From assembly GCA_964385235.1 (NCBI GenBank), contig CAYLOD010000016.1:1-28546 (forward strand): a stretch of DNA of 28,546 nt, in the 5' to 3' direction. The DNA is from Pseudoruminococcus sp964385235 (GTDB lineage: Bacteria; Bacillota; Clostridia; Oscillospirales; Acutalibacteraceae). Shown here piece by piece: positions 21,930 to 28,546 of this stretch (positions within the stretch are counted from its first letter, which is position 1; every line of letters begins with the position of its first letter). A program made the translations under genes and the position numbers. The notes beneath the pieces were generated by a model. The model was not told where the DNA came from, did not search any database, and was given only the letters and a program-made list of their open reading frames with translations.

Positions 21930-22895
21930 TCATAGATCCAAATCTATGCTCTGCTTTTTGGTCGTTTCAGACTCATATACAATCCCAAGACTTGCAAAAA
22001 GCTCCTGAGCGGCGTTGTAACCCATCTTCTTCTGCCTGTTGTTCATAGCGGCAACCTCAATTATAACGGCAAGGTTACGGCCGGGTTTTACGGGAATAGT
22101 CAGAATAGGGACTTCTATACCAAGTATGTCAGTCATTTCATTATCCAACCCCATTCTGTCATATACCTTTTTATTATCCCAAAGTTCAAGATTAATGACC
22201 ATATCAATATTCTCGGTCATCTTAACAGAGCCCATACCGAAAATGCGTCGGGCGTTGATAATGCCTATGCCTCTCAGCTCTATAAAATGGCGTATATTCT
22301 GCGGAGCGGCGCCGACAAGCGATTTTTTGGAAACGCGGCGGATCTCGACCGCGTCGTCGGCTATAAGTCTGTGACCGCGCTTAATAAGCTCTATTGCCGT
22401 TTCGCTTTTACCGACTCCGCTGTCGCCAACGATAAGCAAGCCTTCACCGTAAACCTCAACGAGAACACCGTGCCTTGTGATTCGCGGAGCAAGCTCGACA
22501 TTCATATACGATACTATTGCCGCGGAAACCTCACTCGTCGCGTCAGCCGTGCGCAAAATCGGTATCTTATGATTCTCGGCGGCAGTCATAAGCTCGTTAC
22601 ATGGTTCTATATTCCTTGTGATGATAACAGCGGGAGGCTTGAGCGCAAATATCCTGTCAATAACATGCAGCCTCTGTTCGGAACTGAACTTATTAAGGTA
22701 GGCATTTTCGGTATTGCCCAAAAGGAGAAGCCGTGAATTGTCGAAATAATCGAGAAAGCCCGTAAGCTCAAGACCCGGACGAAGAATATCCCTTGAGGTA
22801 ATCAGAATATCGTCGGGATTTCCCGGCATATATGCCGTGTCAAGCTGAATTTCTTTAATAACATTCGTGAGAGTAACGGAAAAATTAGTTTCCAT
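21930..22895 (-). CDS. hprK: HPr kinase/phosphorylase
   Basis: HprK phosphorylates Ser46 of HPr when sugar intermediates are high and removes it when they are low, which drives CcpA-dependent carbon catabolite control. The 321-residue protein has the P-loop GDSGVGKSETAIELIKRGH near residues 157-175, then LIADDAV, and the family signature IELRGIGIINARRIFG. The N-terminal domain is complete. GGGGTG is about ten bases before the ATG. The HPr gene itself (often close by) is not in the window. The promoter is at 22937-22965. Confidence 0.96.
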   Translation of the reverse strand: METNFSVTLTNVIKEIQLDTAYMPGNPDDILITSRDILRPGLELTGFLDYFDNSRLLLLGNTENAYLNKFSSEQRLHVIDRIFALKPPAVIITRNIEPCNELMTAAENHKIPILRTADATSEVSAAIVSYMNVELAPRITRHGVLVEVYGEGLLIVGDSGVGKSETAIELIKRGHRLIADDAVEIRRVSKKSLVGAAPQNIRHFIELRGIGIINARRIFGMGSVKMTENIDMVINLELWDNKKVYDRMGLDNEMTDILGIEVPILTIPVKPGRNLAVIIEVAAMNNRQKKMGYNAAQELFASLGIVYESETTKKQSIDLDL

Positions 22896-22936
22896 AAAAT
22901 TATAACACCCCGCAGCAGAACTTTATATTCAGTAGT

Positions 22937-22965
22937 ATTATACATTATCGGGGACAAATTTTAAA
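22937..22965 (-). promoter_or_regulatory. Sigma-A promoter for the hprK block
   Basis: On the minus strand TTTAAA (22965-22960), a 17-base spacer and a perfect TATAAT (22942-22937). The -35 is weak. Confidence 0.6.
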
Positions 22966-23317
22966 GTATTATCTCGAAAAAATATAATAAATATCACTAA
23001 GAAATTTTCTTAATTAAGCTTTTTACGTCAAAAAAATTTTTTTAAGAATTAAATAAGCCTGTGAACTATAGACGGCATATATACGCAAAGCCCCGTCAGG
23101 CATATTTATTTTGCTATAGTATAACTCAGGCAATATGTCCGCTCCGCCCCACCGCACCCCTCGTGTCTGTCATGCAGGCACAGCATTGAATGACAGGCAG
23201 GAACTTTATTTAACAAAATTAACCTCGATTGGCAAACTTAAACAATTTTATTTCCGCTTTGCCTTTTAATTTTTACGGGTTATGGTCGAAATACGAAAAA
23301 TTGTTAAACTATTTGTA
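22966..23317. other. AT-rich divergent intergenic region with element copy C
   Basis: No gene of normal size is seen. A hairpin pairs GCCT (23057-23060) with AGGC (23098-23101) and GACGG (23071-23075) with CCGTC (23093-23097). Element copy C opens GTATAACTCAGGCAATATGT at 23119 and is followed by a GC-rich stretch. A further inverted repeat pairs CTGTCAT (23167-23173) with ATGACAG (23190-23196). A 26-codon minus-strand frame starting near 23104 (MPDGALRIYAVYSS...) covers the first hairpin; there is no ribosome site for it. Confidence 0.5.
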
Positions 23318-23347
23318 TAGACATAAGCGTATATTAAGTGCTATAAT
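23318..23347 (+). promoter_or_regulatory. Promoter for the polysaccharide export genes
   Basis: TAGACA (23318-23323), an 18-base spacer and TATAAT (23342-23347), 39 bases before the permease start. Confidence 0.55.
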
Positions 23348-23386
23348 CTATTTTGGATAATTCGATAGAAAACTGGAGAGAATCAG

Positions 23387-24169
23387 ATGACAAAATCAAA
23401 GAAAATAAATGAATTTATGGACTACCTTCCACTTTTGAAAGAGCTTGTAAAACAAAACTTCAAAGTAAAATACTACAAGTCCTTTCTCGGCGTTTTATGG
23501 ACATTACTGGATCCGCTTATCATGGCGTTACTCATGACGTTGATTTTTTCAACGCTGTTTAAAAGGGACATTGAGTATTATCCCATATATAATATTTCAG
23601 GTCGTATTATGCTTACGTTTTTCACGTCCTCGACCAGGCAGTCAATATCCTCGATTTACGGAAACGCGAATGTCTTCAGAAAATTTAAGGTTCCGCAATA
23701 TATGTATTGTTTATCAGGTATATCAATAACATTTATAACGCTTATATTTTCTGTTCTTCCTATGTTTGTGCTTGCGCTTATACTTGGTATGCCGTTTCAC
23801 CTCACTATTCTGTTAATGCCGCTTCCGTTGATCCTTTTGTTAATATTTACATTAGGTTGCTCATTGATACTGGCTTCATTCGGAGTATTCTTCAGGGATC
23901 TCAGTCATCTTTACAGTGTATTCACATATATGCTAACTTTTCTTACGCCGATATTTTACCCGATAGAGATAATTCCGGTTGAGTACAGATTTTTATTTGA
24001 ACTCAATCCTATCTATATTTATATTAGAATGTTAAGAGATGTTTTCATTTATAACACGATACCGACCGAGAAAAACCTGATCATCGCCGTCAGCTACGCC
24101 GTACTGACTTTGATGCTGGGTATATTCGTATTTAAGGATAAGAGAAATAAATTTTATAACTATCTGTAA
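23387..24169 (+). CDS. Polysaccharide ABC exporter permease (Wzm/TagG type)
   Basis: A 260-residue ABC-2 type permease with six membrane segments. The N-terminal amphipathic stretch LLKELVKQNFKVKYYKSFLG and the following VLWTLLDPLIMALLMTLIFS are the signature of Wzm/TagG/RfbA permeases, which export lipid-linked O-antigen, teichoic acid or capsule chains. GGAGAG is six bases before the ATG. Its ATPase partner follows after 13 bases. Which glycan it carries cannot be told from the window. Confidence 0.93.
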   Translation: MTKSKKINEFMDYLPLLKELVKQNFKVKYYKSFLGVLWTLLDPLIMALLMTLIFSTLFKRDIEYYPIYNISGRIMLTFFTSSTRQSISSIYGNANVFRKFKVPQYMYCLSGISITFITLIFSVLPMFVLALILGMPFHLTILLMPLPLILLLIFTLGCSLILASFGVFFRDLSHLYSVFTYMLTFLTPIFYPIEIIPVEYRFLFELNPIYIYIRMLRDVFIYNTIPTEKNLIIAVSYAVLTLMLGIFVFKDKRNKFYNYL

Positions 24170-24182
24170 ACGGAGGATAAAT

Positions 24183-24974
24183 ATGTCTGACACAACAGTC
24201 AAGGTTGACAACGTCTACATGATGTTTAACCTTAGCAGAAACAAAGAAACTCGCCTGAAAGAATATGTTATAGATATGATCAAGGGCAAACTGTTTTTTG
24301 ATGAATACTGGGCACTTGAAAATGTTTCATTTGAACTCAAGCGCGGCGAATCCATGGGGCTTGTAGGCAATAACGGCGCGGGAAAATCGACGCTGCTCAG
24401 ACTTGTCGCAGGAATTATGGAACCTACTCACGGCACAGTGTATACAAACGGCTCTATCGCTCCTCTCATCGCTCTCGGCGGCGGCTTTAACGTTAATCTT
24501 ACCGCAAGAGAAAACATATATCTAAACGGCGCGATGCACGGTCACACAACACAGTTTATGAAAAAGCGCTTTGATGATATAATATCCTTTGCGGAGCTTG
24601 AGGATTTTGTCGATGTTCCGATAAAGAATTTTTCCTCGGGTATGACCGCCAGATTAGGCTTTGCCATAGCAACCTCGGTAAACGCCGATATAGTCATCGC
24701 GGACGAAGTTCTTGCCGCAGGCGACGCGCGCTTCAGAAAAAAATGCCAAGCCCGGCTTGCCAATCTTATGAAAGAGGGCACGACAGTTCTCTTTGTTTCC
24801 CATAGTTTGAATCAGGTTGTAAATATGTGTCAAAAGGCCATCTGGCTTCAAAACGGACGAGTTGTACAATCGGGCGCGGCGAAAGATGTATGTTTAGCTT
24901 ATAAAAATTATATTATCGAACAAGCAAGCAATAATCAAGCAAAAGAACGAAAAGTGATGTATGAAAAAGCTTAA
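24183..24974 (+). CDS. Polysaccharide ABC exporter ATPase (Wzt/TagH type)
   Basis: A 263-residue ATPase. It has Walker A GNNGAGKST, the signature FSSGMTARLGFA, Walker B DIVIADEVLAAGD and the switch SHS. The sequence LALGGGFN-like block (LIALGGGFNVNLTARENIYL) is typical of Wzt/TagH. It ends just after the ATPase domain, so the C-terminal carbohydrate-binding domain of classical Wzt is absent; chain-end recognition must be done elsewhere or is not needed. CGGAGG is seven bases before the ATG. The last 14 bases overlap the start of the glycosyltransferase, so translation is coupled. Confidence 0.95.
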   Translation: MSDTTVKVDNVYMMFNLSRNKETRLKEYVIDMIKGKLFFDEYWALENVSFELKRGESMGLVGNNGAGKSTLLRLVAGIMEPTHGTVYTNGSIAPLIALGGGFNVNLTARENIYLNGAMHGHTTQFMKKRFDDIISFAELEDFVDVPIKNFSSGMTARLGFAIATSVNADIVIADEVLAAGDARFRKKCQARLANLMKEGTTVLFVSHSLNQVVNMCQKAIWLQNGRVVQSGAAKDVCLAYKNYIIEQASNNQAKERKVMYEKA

Positions 24975-26109
24975 ATTTTTATTTACCGCATCGCGGGCGG
25001 AGCACATAGAAAATTTTCATCTGCCCGCCATTGACGCGCTTCGCGGGAGAGGTCATATTGTCGATGTTGCCGCGGAGGGGACTGTTTCCCCCGAACATTG
25101 TGATAATTCGTATGATATGACATTCAGAAAAAAAATATATTCTCCGAAAAATTTTAATACCATAAGAAAGATTTCACGATTGATCAGAAAAGAAAATTAT
25201 GATGTCGTTATATCGAACACAACATTGGCAAGCGTCATGACAAGGCTCGCGCTTTCTATGCTGAGTAAGAAGCGACCGTATCACATTTACATATGTCACG
25301 GCTATCTTTTCAAAGATGACAGCTCAAAAAAATCCAAATTATACCGGAAAATCGAAAGCGCGACTTCTGCTTATGTCGACTTACTGCTGACGATGAATAA
25401 TGAGGACTATGAGCTCGCGCAAAAATACAGGCTGTGCCGCGACATAAGAACTGTAAACGGCATGGGGCTTGACGCTGAGCGTTTCCCGGTTCTCGATCGT
25501 GGTAAAATTGATTCGTTCCGCAGTTCAATCGGCGCGGACAAAGATGATTTTCTCTTTCTTTGCGTCGGCGAATTTTCAGCCCGAAAAAATCAGGCTTTGA
25601 TAATAAACGCCTTTTCGGATTACATAAGCAAATATCCGAAATCGCTTTTATTATTCGCGGGAACGGGCGAGCTTCTTGACGAGGCTAAGCGGCTTGCGGA
25701 ATATAAGGAAATTTCGCACAGAGTTCGTTTTTTGGGGCATACTTATGATATAAATACCGCATACAGGGCTTCTCAGGCTGTCGTTTCCGCGAGCAGATCC
25801 GAAGGACTTCCTTTTAATATCATGGAGGCGCTCGAATGTAATGTCCCTGTTATCGCCTCCGACGTCAAAGGACACTCCGACCTGATACGAAGCGGATTTA
25901 ACGGGTTCCTCTTTCGCGATAATGATGAGAGAAGTCTTTTGGAAAACATGATAAAAATCACGGACAGGGATAATTACGAAGCCGTCCGGCGCAATACATA
26001 TCTTGATGATAAATATAAATCTGACAATGTAACAGACAGCCTGATAGAATATTATCTCGGAAAATTTTCCGAAGAACCCGCAAGCGCCGCAAATCTGATT
26101 GGAGGTTGA
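24961..26109 (+). CDS. GT4-family glycosyltransferase
   Basis: A 382-residue GT-B fold enzyme. The N-terminal domain begins KKLKFLFTASRAEHIENFHLP and has a donor-side block ICHGYLFKDDSS. The C-terminal domain has GEFSARKNQALIINAF, LLFAGTGELLDEAKRLA and the EX7E motif in ASRSEGLPFNIMEALE, as in the GT4 family (CapM, EpsD types). It probably adds a sugar to the lipid-linked chain exported by the neighbouring ABC pair; donor and acceptor are unknown. It has only a weak ribosome site and overlaps the ATPase gene, so it depends on coupled translation. Confidence 0.92.
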   Translation: MKKLKFLFTASRAEHIENFHLPAIDALRGRGHIVDVAAEGTVSPEHCDNSYDMTFRKKIYSPKNFNTIRKISRLIRKENYDVVISNTTLASVMTRLALSMLSKKRPYHIYICHGYLFKDDSSKKSKLYRKIESATSAYVDLLLTMNNEDYELAQKYRLCRDIRTVNGMGLDAERFPVLDRGKIDSFRSSIGADKDDFLFLCVGEFSARKNQALIINAFSDYISKYPKSLLLFAGTGELLDEAKRLAEYKEISHRVRFLGHTYDINTAYRASQAVVSASRSEGLPFNIMEALECNVPVIASDVKGHSDLIRSGFNGFLFRDNDERSLLENMIKITDRDNYEAVRRNTYLDDKYKSDNVTDSLIEYYLGKFSEEPASAANLIGG

Positions 26110-26112
26110 ATT

Positions 26113-27417
26113 ATGACCACTAAACCGCGAGAATCGCTGATTAAAATCATAAGTGTATTTCTGCTTCTCTTTATTTCCTTTACTTTTCCTCAGCTCACCG
26201 CTTCCGCGGTGGACTCGGAGGGTATAATTTTAAATGATGATAATATAACGCTGGCGGCGGGCAAGTCGTACCAGTTAAAGTGGGGGATTTTGCCCGAGGA
26301 AGCTCCGCAGGGCGCGACGTTTTATTCAAATGATACCGACGTCGCGAACGTTTCCGACAGCGGTCTTATTCTCGCGGTCGCAAAGGGCTCAACGGAGATA
26401 GTCATTACAAGCGAGGACGGACTTATCTACACAATCTGTAATGTCACTGTTAAAGAAAACACCGATACTGAGGTAATCGAGCTCAAGGACAGTGATCTTT
26501 CGCTCGTAACCGACAGTATGGCGTCCTTGTTTTATACCTATAATAAAGACGAGTATGTCTTTACCAAGGCGGCATCCTTTAAAAGCTCCGATGAAAAAAT
26601 AGCCACAGTCGATAATTATGGCAATATAAAGGCTGTAGGCGAGGGAAACGCAACTATCAGCGCAACCTTCGGAAAAACCACAAAAAAATGTACTGTCAAT
26701 GTAGGCAAGGGCAGCGAATATCATTCCGGTCACAATATATCAGGCTCTCTTATAGATTCCTCAAATAAAATATATAAGAATACAACAGTCGCGCTTTGCA
26801 CCAAATCCGATAAAAAGAATTATTTCACGAAGGTAAAAACTAATTCCTTTGGTAAATTTACTTTCCCGGGTATACCAAACGGCAAATACACTCTTGCATA
26901 TTACAGTACCGACGCAAAAAAGGTAATACACAGCAAGAGCATCACACTATCAGGTAAGGATATAAAGATAACAGGTATTATTAATGATGATTCGCTATTG
27001 GCAATGGACGGCGAGCTCAGATCCGATAAAAGTACGACCCCTACGGAGGTCAGTCTTACAGATGAATATACATCAATGAATGTCGGAGATATAATATCGC
27101 TTGAAATAATAACAACGCCGCGTGACGCTGATATTTCAAAGCTAAATGTAAAATCCACCGATAAATCCGTAGTTGACATAAACGACAAAGGCGAACTTGT
27201 AGCTGTCAAGAGCGGATACGCGGATATTGTATATACCACTCCCGATTCAAAAAGCAGGGCTGTTTGCAGGATAACAGTCAGGGAAGCAGAATCCAGCCAA
27301 TACAGCCTGCTGATTATAGCATTTATATTTTTAACTCTTATTGCTGTTTTTCTGTGGTTTGCCCTGAAATACAGAAAGTTCCTCATTCAAAAAAGACGGT
27401 GGGAGGAAATGCAATAA
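26113..27417 (+). CDS. Secreted Ig-like (Big_2) protein with C-terminal membrane anchor
   Basis: A 434-residue protein. A signal peptide covers about residues 1-33 (hydrophobic core ISVFLLLFISFTFP, likely cleaved after ASA). Three bacterial Ig-like (Big_2) domains follow at about 36-115, 118-198 and 310-393, each with the pattern S.D..VA.V...G.I.AV..G.A.I. Between the second and third is a carboxypeptidase-regulatory or SdrD_B-like beta domain (near 203-295, SFGKFTFPGIPNGKYTLAYY). A membrane segment near 397-420 is followed by a basic tail, so it is anchored with the Ig domains outside. GGAGG is seven bases before the ATG, four bases after the glycosyltransferase. It may bind or guide the exported glycan, but this is inference. 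Confidence 0.88.
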   Translation: MTTKPRESLIKIISVFLLLFISFTFPQLTASAVDSEGIILNDDNITLAAGKSYQLKWGILPEEAPQGATFYSNDTDVANVSDSGLILAVAKGSTEIVITSEDGLIYTICNVTVKENTDTEVIELKDSDLSLVTDSMASLFYTYNKDEYVFTKAASFKSSDEKIATVDNYGNIKAVGEGNATISATFGKTTKKCTVNVGKGSEYHSGHNISGSLIDSSNKIYKNTTVALCTKSDKKNYFTKVKTNSFGKFTFPGIPNGKYTLAYYSTDAKKVIHSKSITLSGKDIKITGIINDDSLLAMDGELRSDKSTTPTEVSLTDEYTSMNVGDIISLEIITTPRDADISKLNVKSTDKSVVDINDKGELVAVKSGYADIVYTTPDSKSRAVCRITVREAESSQYSLLIIAFIFLTLIAVFLWFALKYRKFLIQKRRWEEMQ

Positions 27418-27438
27418 TAAAACAAGGGAAAGCACAGT

Positions 27439-27463
27439 GTATGCCGCGTGAATAACGGCATAC
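27439..27463. repeat. Inverted repeat after the Ig-like gene
   Basis: GTATGCCG (27439-27446) pairs with CGGCATAC (27456-27463) around nine bases. No T run follows, so it is not a typical terminator. The middle (GCCGCGTGAATAACGGCATA) resembles part of element copy B (14670-14689). Confidence 0.55.
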
Positions 27464-27593
27464 CGTGTCCCTCCGTTTATTGCTCAAACGGCGACAGCAT
27501 AAGGCGCGTTTACGCTCTGCCGGAATTATGTATAATACACTTATTTTATCGGTGCAAACGAAAATTACCTCCGATATTTGGAAGTGAAACGGA

Positions 27594-28546
27594 ATGATAA
27601 AACAAAATCAGCGAAAATTCAGTATTATAAATGTACTTATTGATGCTATATCGGTATTTATAAGTATTACTATTACATATTTTCTTTCAAAAAGTCTTCA
27701 GGAATCACTTGCGGACATTTTTCATAAAGAGGATATTGTAACTCTTATCATATTATCGCTGATTATTATCTTTACGCATTTAATATTCTATAAGCTGTTC
27801 GACCTGTACTCATCGCAAAGGACAACTCGGTTTTATAGTGAGGCAATAAATATTCTCAAGGCCAACATGGTATCCTTTTTCGCCCTTGAGCTTACCTGCC
27901 TTATAATCAATAATATATATAACACACAGATATTTTTGATAATCCTTTTTATAGTCAATACCGTTATAGTCGTTTCCTACAGATTTTTACTCAGAAAACT
28001 GCTCAGGTATCTGCGAAAAAAAGGATATAACAAAAAATTCATTGTGATCATCGGGATAAATAATTGTACCGAAAAATTCATTGAAAACATAAAAGCCAAT
28101 TCCTCATACGGGTATGAAATTCTGGGATATTTTAACGACAAAACGTCACAGATAACCCAATACCCCTATCTCGGACGCTTCAAGGCTGTACCCCGTTATA
28201 TCGACGCAAACTCCATTGACGAGGCTGTTTTTATGATAAACGACGGCAACGAGCAGGAGCTTTTGGATATTTACGGTGAGTGTGATAAAGCGGGTATCAA
28301 AACCTCGATAATACCGAATATATTTAACGCGTTTTCGTCAAGAATTTATGTCAACAGCTTTGGCTCGGTTCCTGTTATAAGCCTACGGAAAGTTCCTTTG
28401 GACAATAAATTCAACGCGTTTATCAAGAGACTTTGCGACATTGTTATTTCAATAATTTGCATAATACTCTTTTCTCCGCTGATGCTCGGCGTCGCGATCG
28501 CGATCAAAGCCACATCTAAGGGTAAGGTAATATATAAGCAGGAGCG
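27594..28546 (+). CDS. Polyprenyl-phosphate sugar-1-phosphate transferase, 5' part (WbaP/CpsE type)
   Basis: The frame is open for 317 codons from the ATG at 27594 to the right edge. Residues 1-140 hold four membrane segments. A nucleotide-fold middle domain follows (KKFIVIIGINNCTEKFIENI, then YGYEILGYFND), then a fifth membrane segment in FIKRLCDIVISIICIILFSP, the conserved start of the bacterial sugar transferase domain. The window ends at KGKVIYKQE, just at the usual G.V.(F/Y)KQ(E/R)R block. These enzymes start glycan chains by putting a sugar-1-phosphate on undecaprenyl phosphate; the sugar cannot be told without the missing C-terminus. A modest ribosome site GGAAGTG lies ahead. A gap of 176 bases with a hairpin separates it from the Ig-like gene. 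Confidence 0.9.
   Translation, partial: MIKQNQRKFSIINVLIDAISVFISITITYFLSKSLQESLADIFHKEDIVTLIILSLIIIFTHLIFYKLFDLYSSQRTTRFYSEAINILKANMVSFFALELTCLIINNIYNTQIFLIILFIVNTVIVVSYRFLLRKLLRYLRKKGYNKKFIVIIGINNCTEKFIENIKANSSYGYEILGYFNDKTSQITQYPYLGRFKAVPRYIDANSIDEAVFMINDGNEQELLDIYGECDKAGIKTSIIPNIFNAFSSRIYVNSFGSVPVISLRKVPLDNKFNAFIKRLCDIVISIICIILFSPLMLGVAIAIKATSKGKVIYKQE

Noticed and set aside
1..28546. CRISPR array, insertion sequence with intact transposase, prophage or toxin-antitoxin pair
   Set aside because: No regularly spaced direct repeats, no transposase, integrase or phage gene, and no recognisable toxin-antitoxin pair were seen in either strand.

Overview
The window looks like chromosomal DNA of an endospore-forming, low-to-moderate GC Clostridia, most like Oscillospiraceae/Ruminococcaceae. 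The evidence is four sporulation-type genes (spoVAE, yunB, yabP, yabQ), strong GGAGG-type ribosome binding sites, consensus sigma-A promoters, a clostridial 2[4Fe-4S] ferredoxin, and the Firmicutes gene orders mazG-hup-rqcP-yabP-yabQ and hprK-PHP-murB-rapZ-whiA-dnaE. No taxon can be fixed without a search.

Layout. 1-180: the 3' end of an open frame ending in a hairpin, possibly the end of a TnpB-type transposon. 185-2669 (minus): a DUF6062-type Cys/His protein, a small membrane-anchored protein and coaBC (coenzyme A synthesis). 2960-6424 (plus): trmN6-like tRNA methyltransferase, rsmI, maf and an acyltransferase-3 membrane protein. 6609-6779: ferredoxin. 6929-7894 (minus): a divergent gpsA. 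8157-8525: spoVAE standing alone. 8642-9860: 1.2 kb with no intact conventional gene, bracketed on the minus strand by a near-consensus promoter and an intrinsic terminator; it holds several very small reading frames and is the most unexplained part of the window. 10002-10832: a DUF1292 gene, a rod-shaped RNA that fits 6S RNA, and tRNA-Ser(GGA).

10969-14608 (minus): mazG, HU, rqcP, yabP, yabQ, mntP, yunB, a block mixing nucleotide and ribosome quality control with spore development. 14839-22895 (minus): a tight operon-like block hprK, PHP phosphoesterase, murB, rapZ, whiA, dnaE, joining carbon control, cell-wall precursor synthesis, division control and replication. 23387-28546 (plus): a surface-polysaccharide locus with a Wzm/TagG-type permease, Wzt/TagH-type ATPase, GT4 glycosyltransferase, a secreted Ig-like membrane-anchored protein, and the start of a polyprenyl-phosphate sugar-1-phosphate transferase that runs off the right edge.

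The most interesting signals are (i) the minus-strand 1.2 kb unit at 8642-9860, which could be a large structured RNA, a nest of tiny membrane peptides or a decayed gene, and (ii) a degenerate intergenic element seen four times (near 2687, 7920, 14637 and 23119). Three of its copies lie in the 5' leaders of coaBC, gpsA and mazG, about 20-30 bases before the start codon and in the same orientation relative to the gene.
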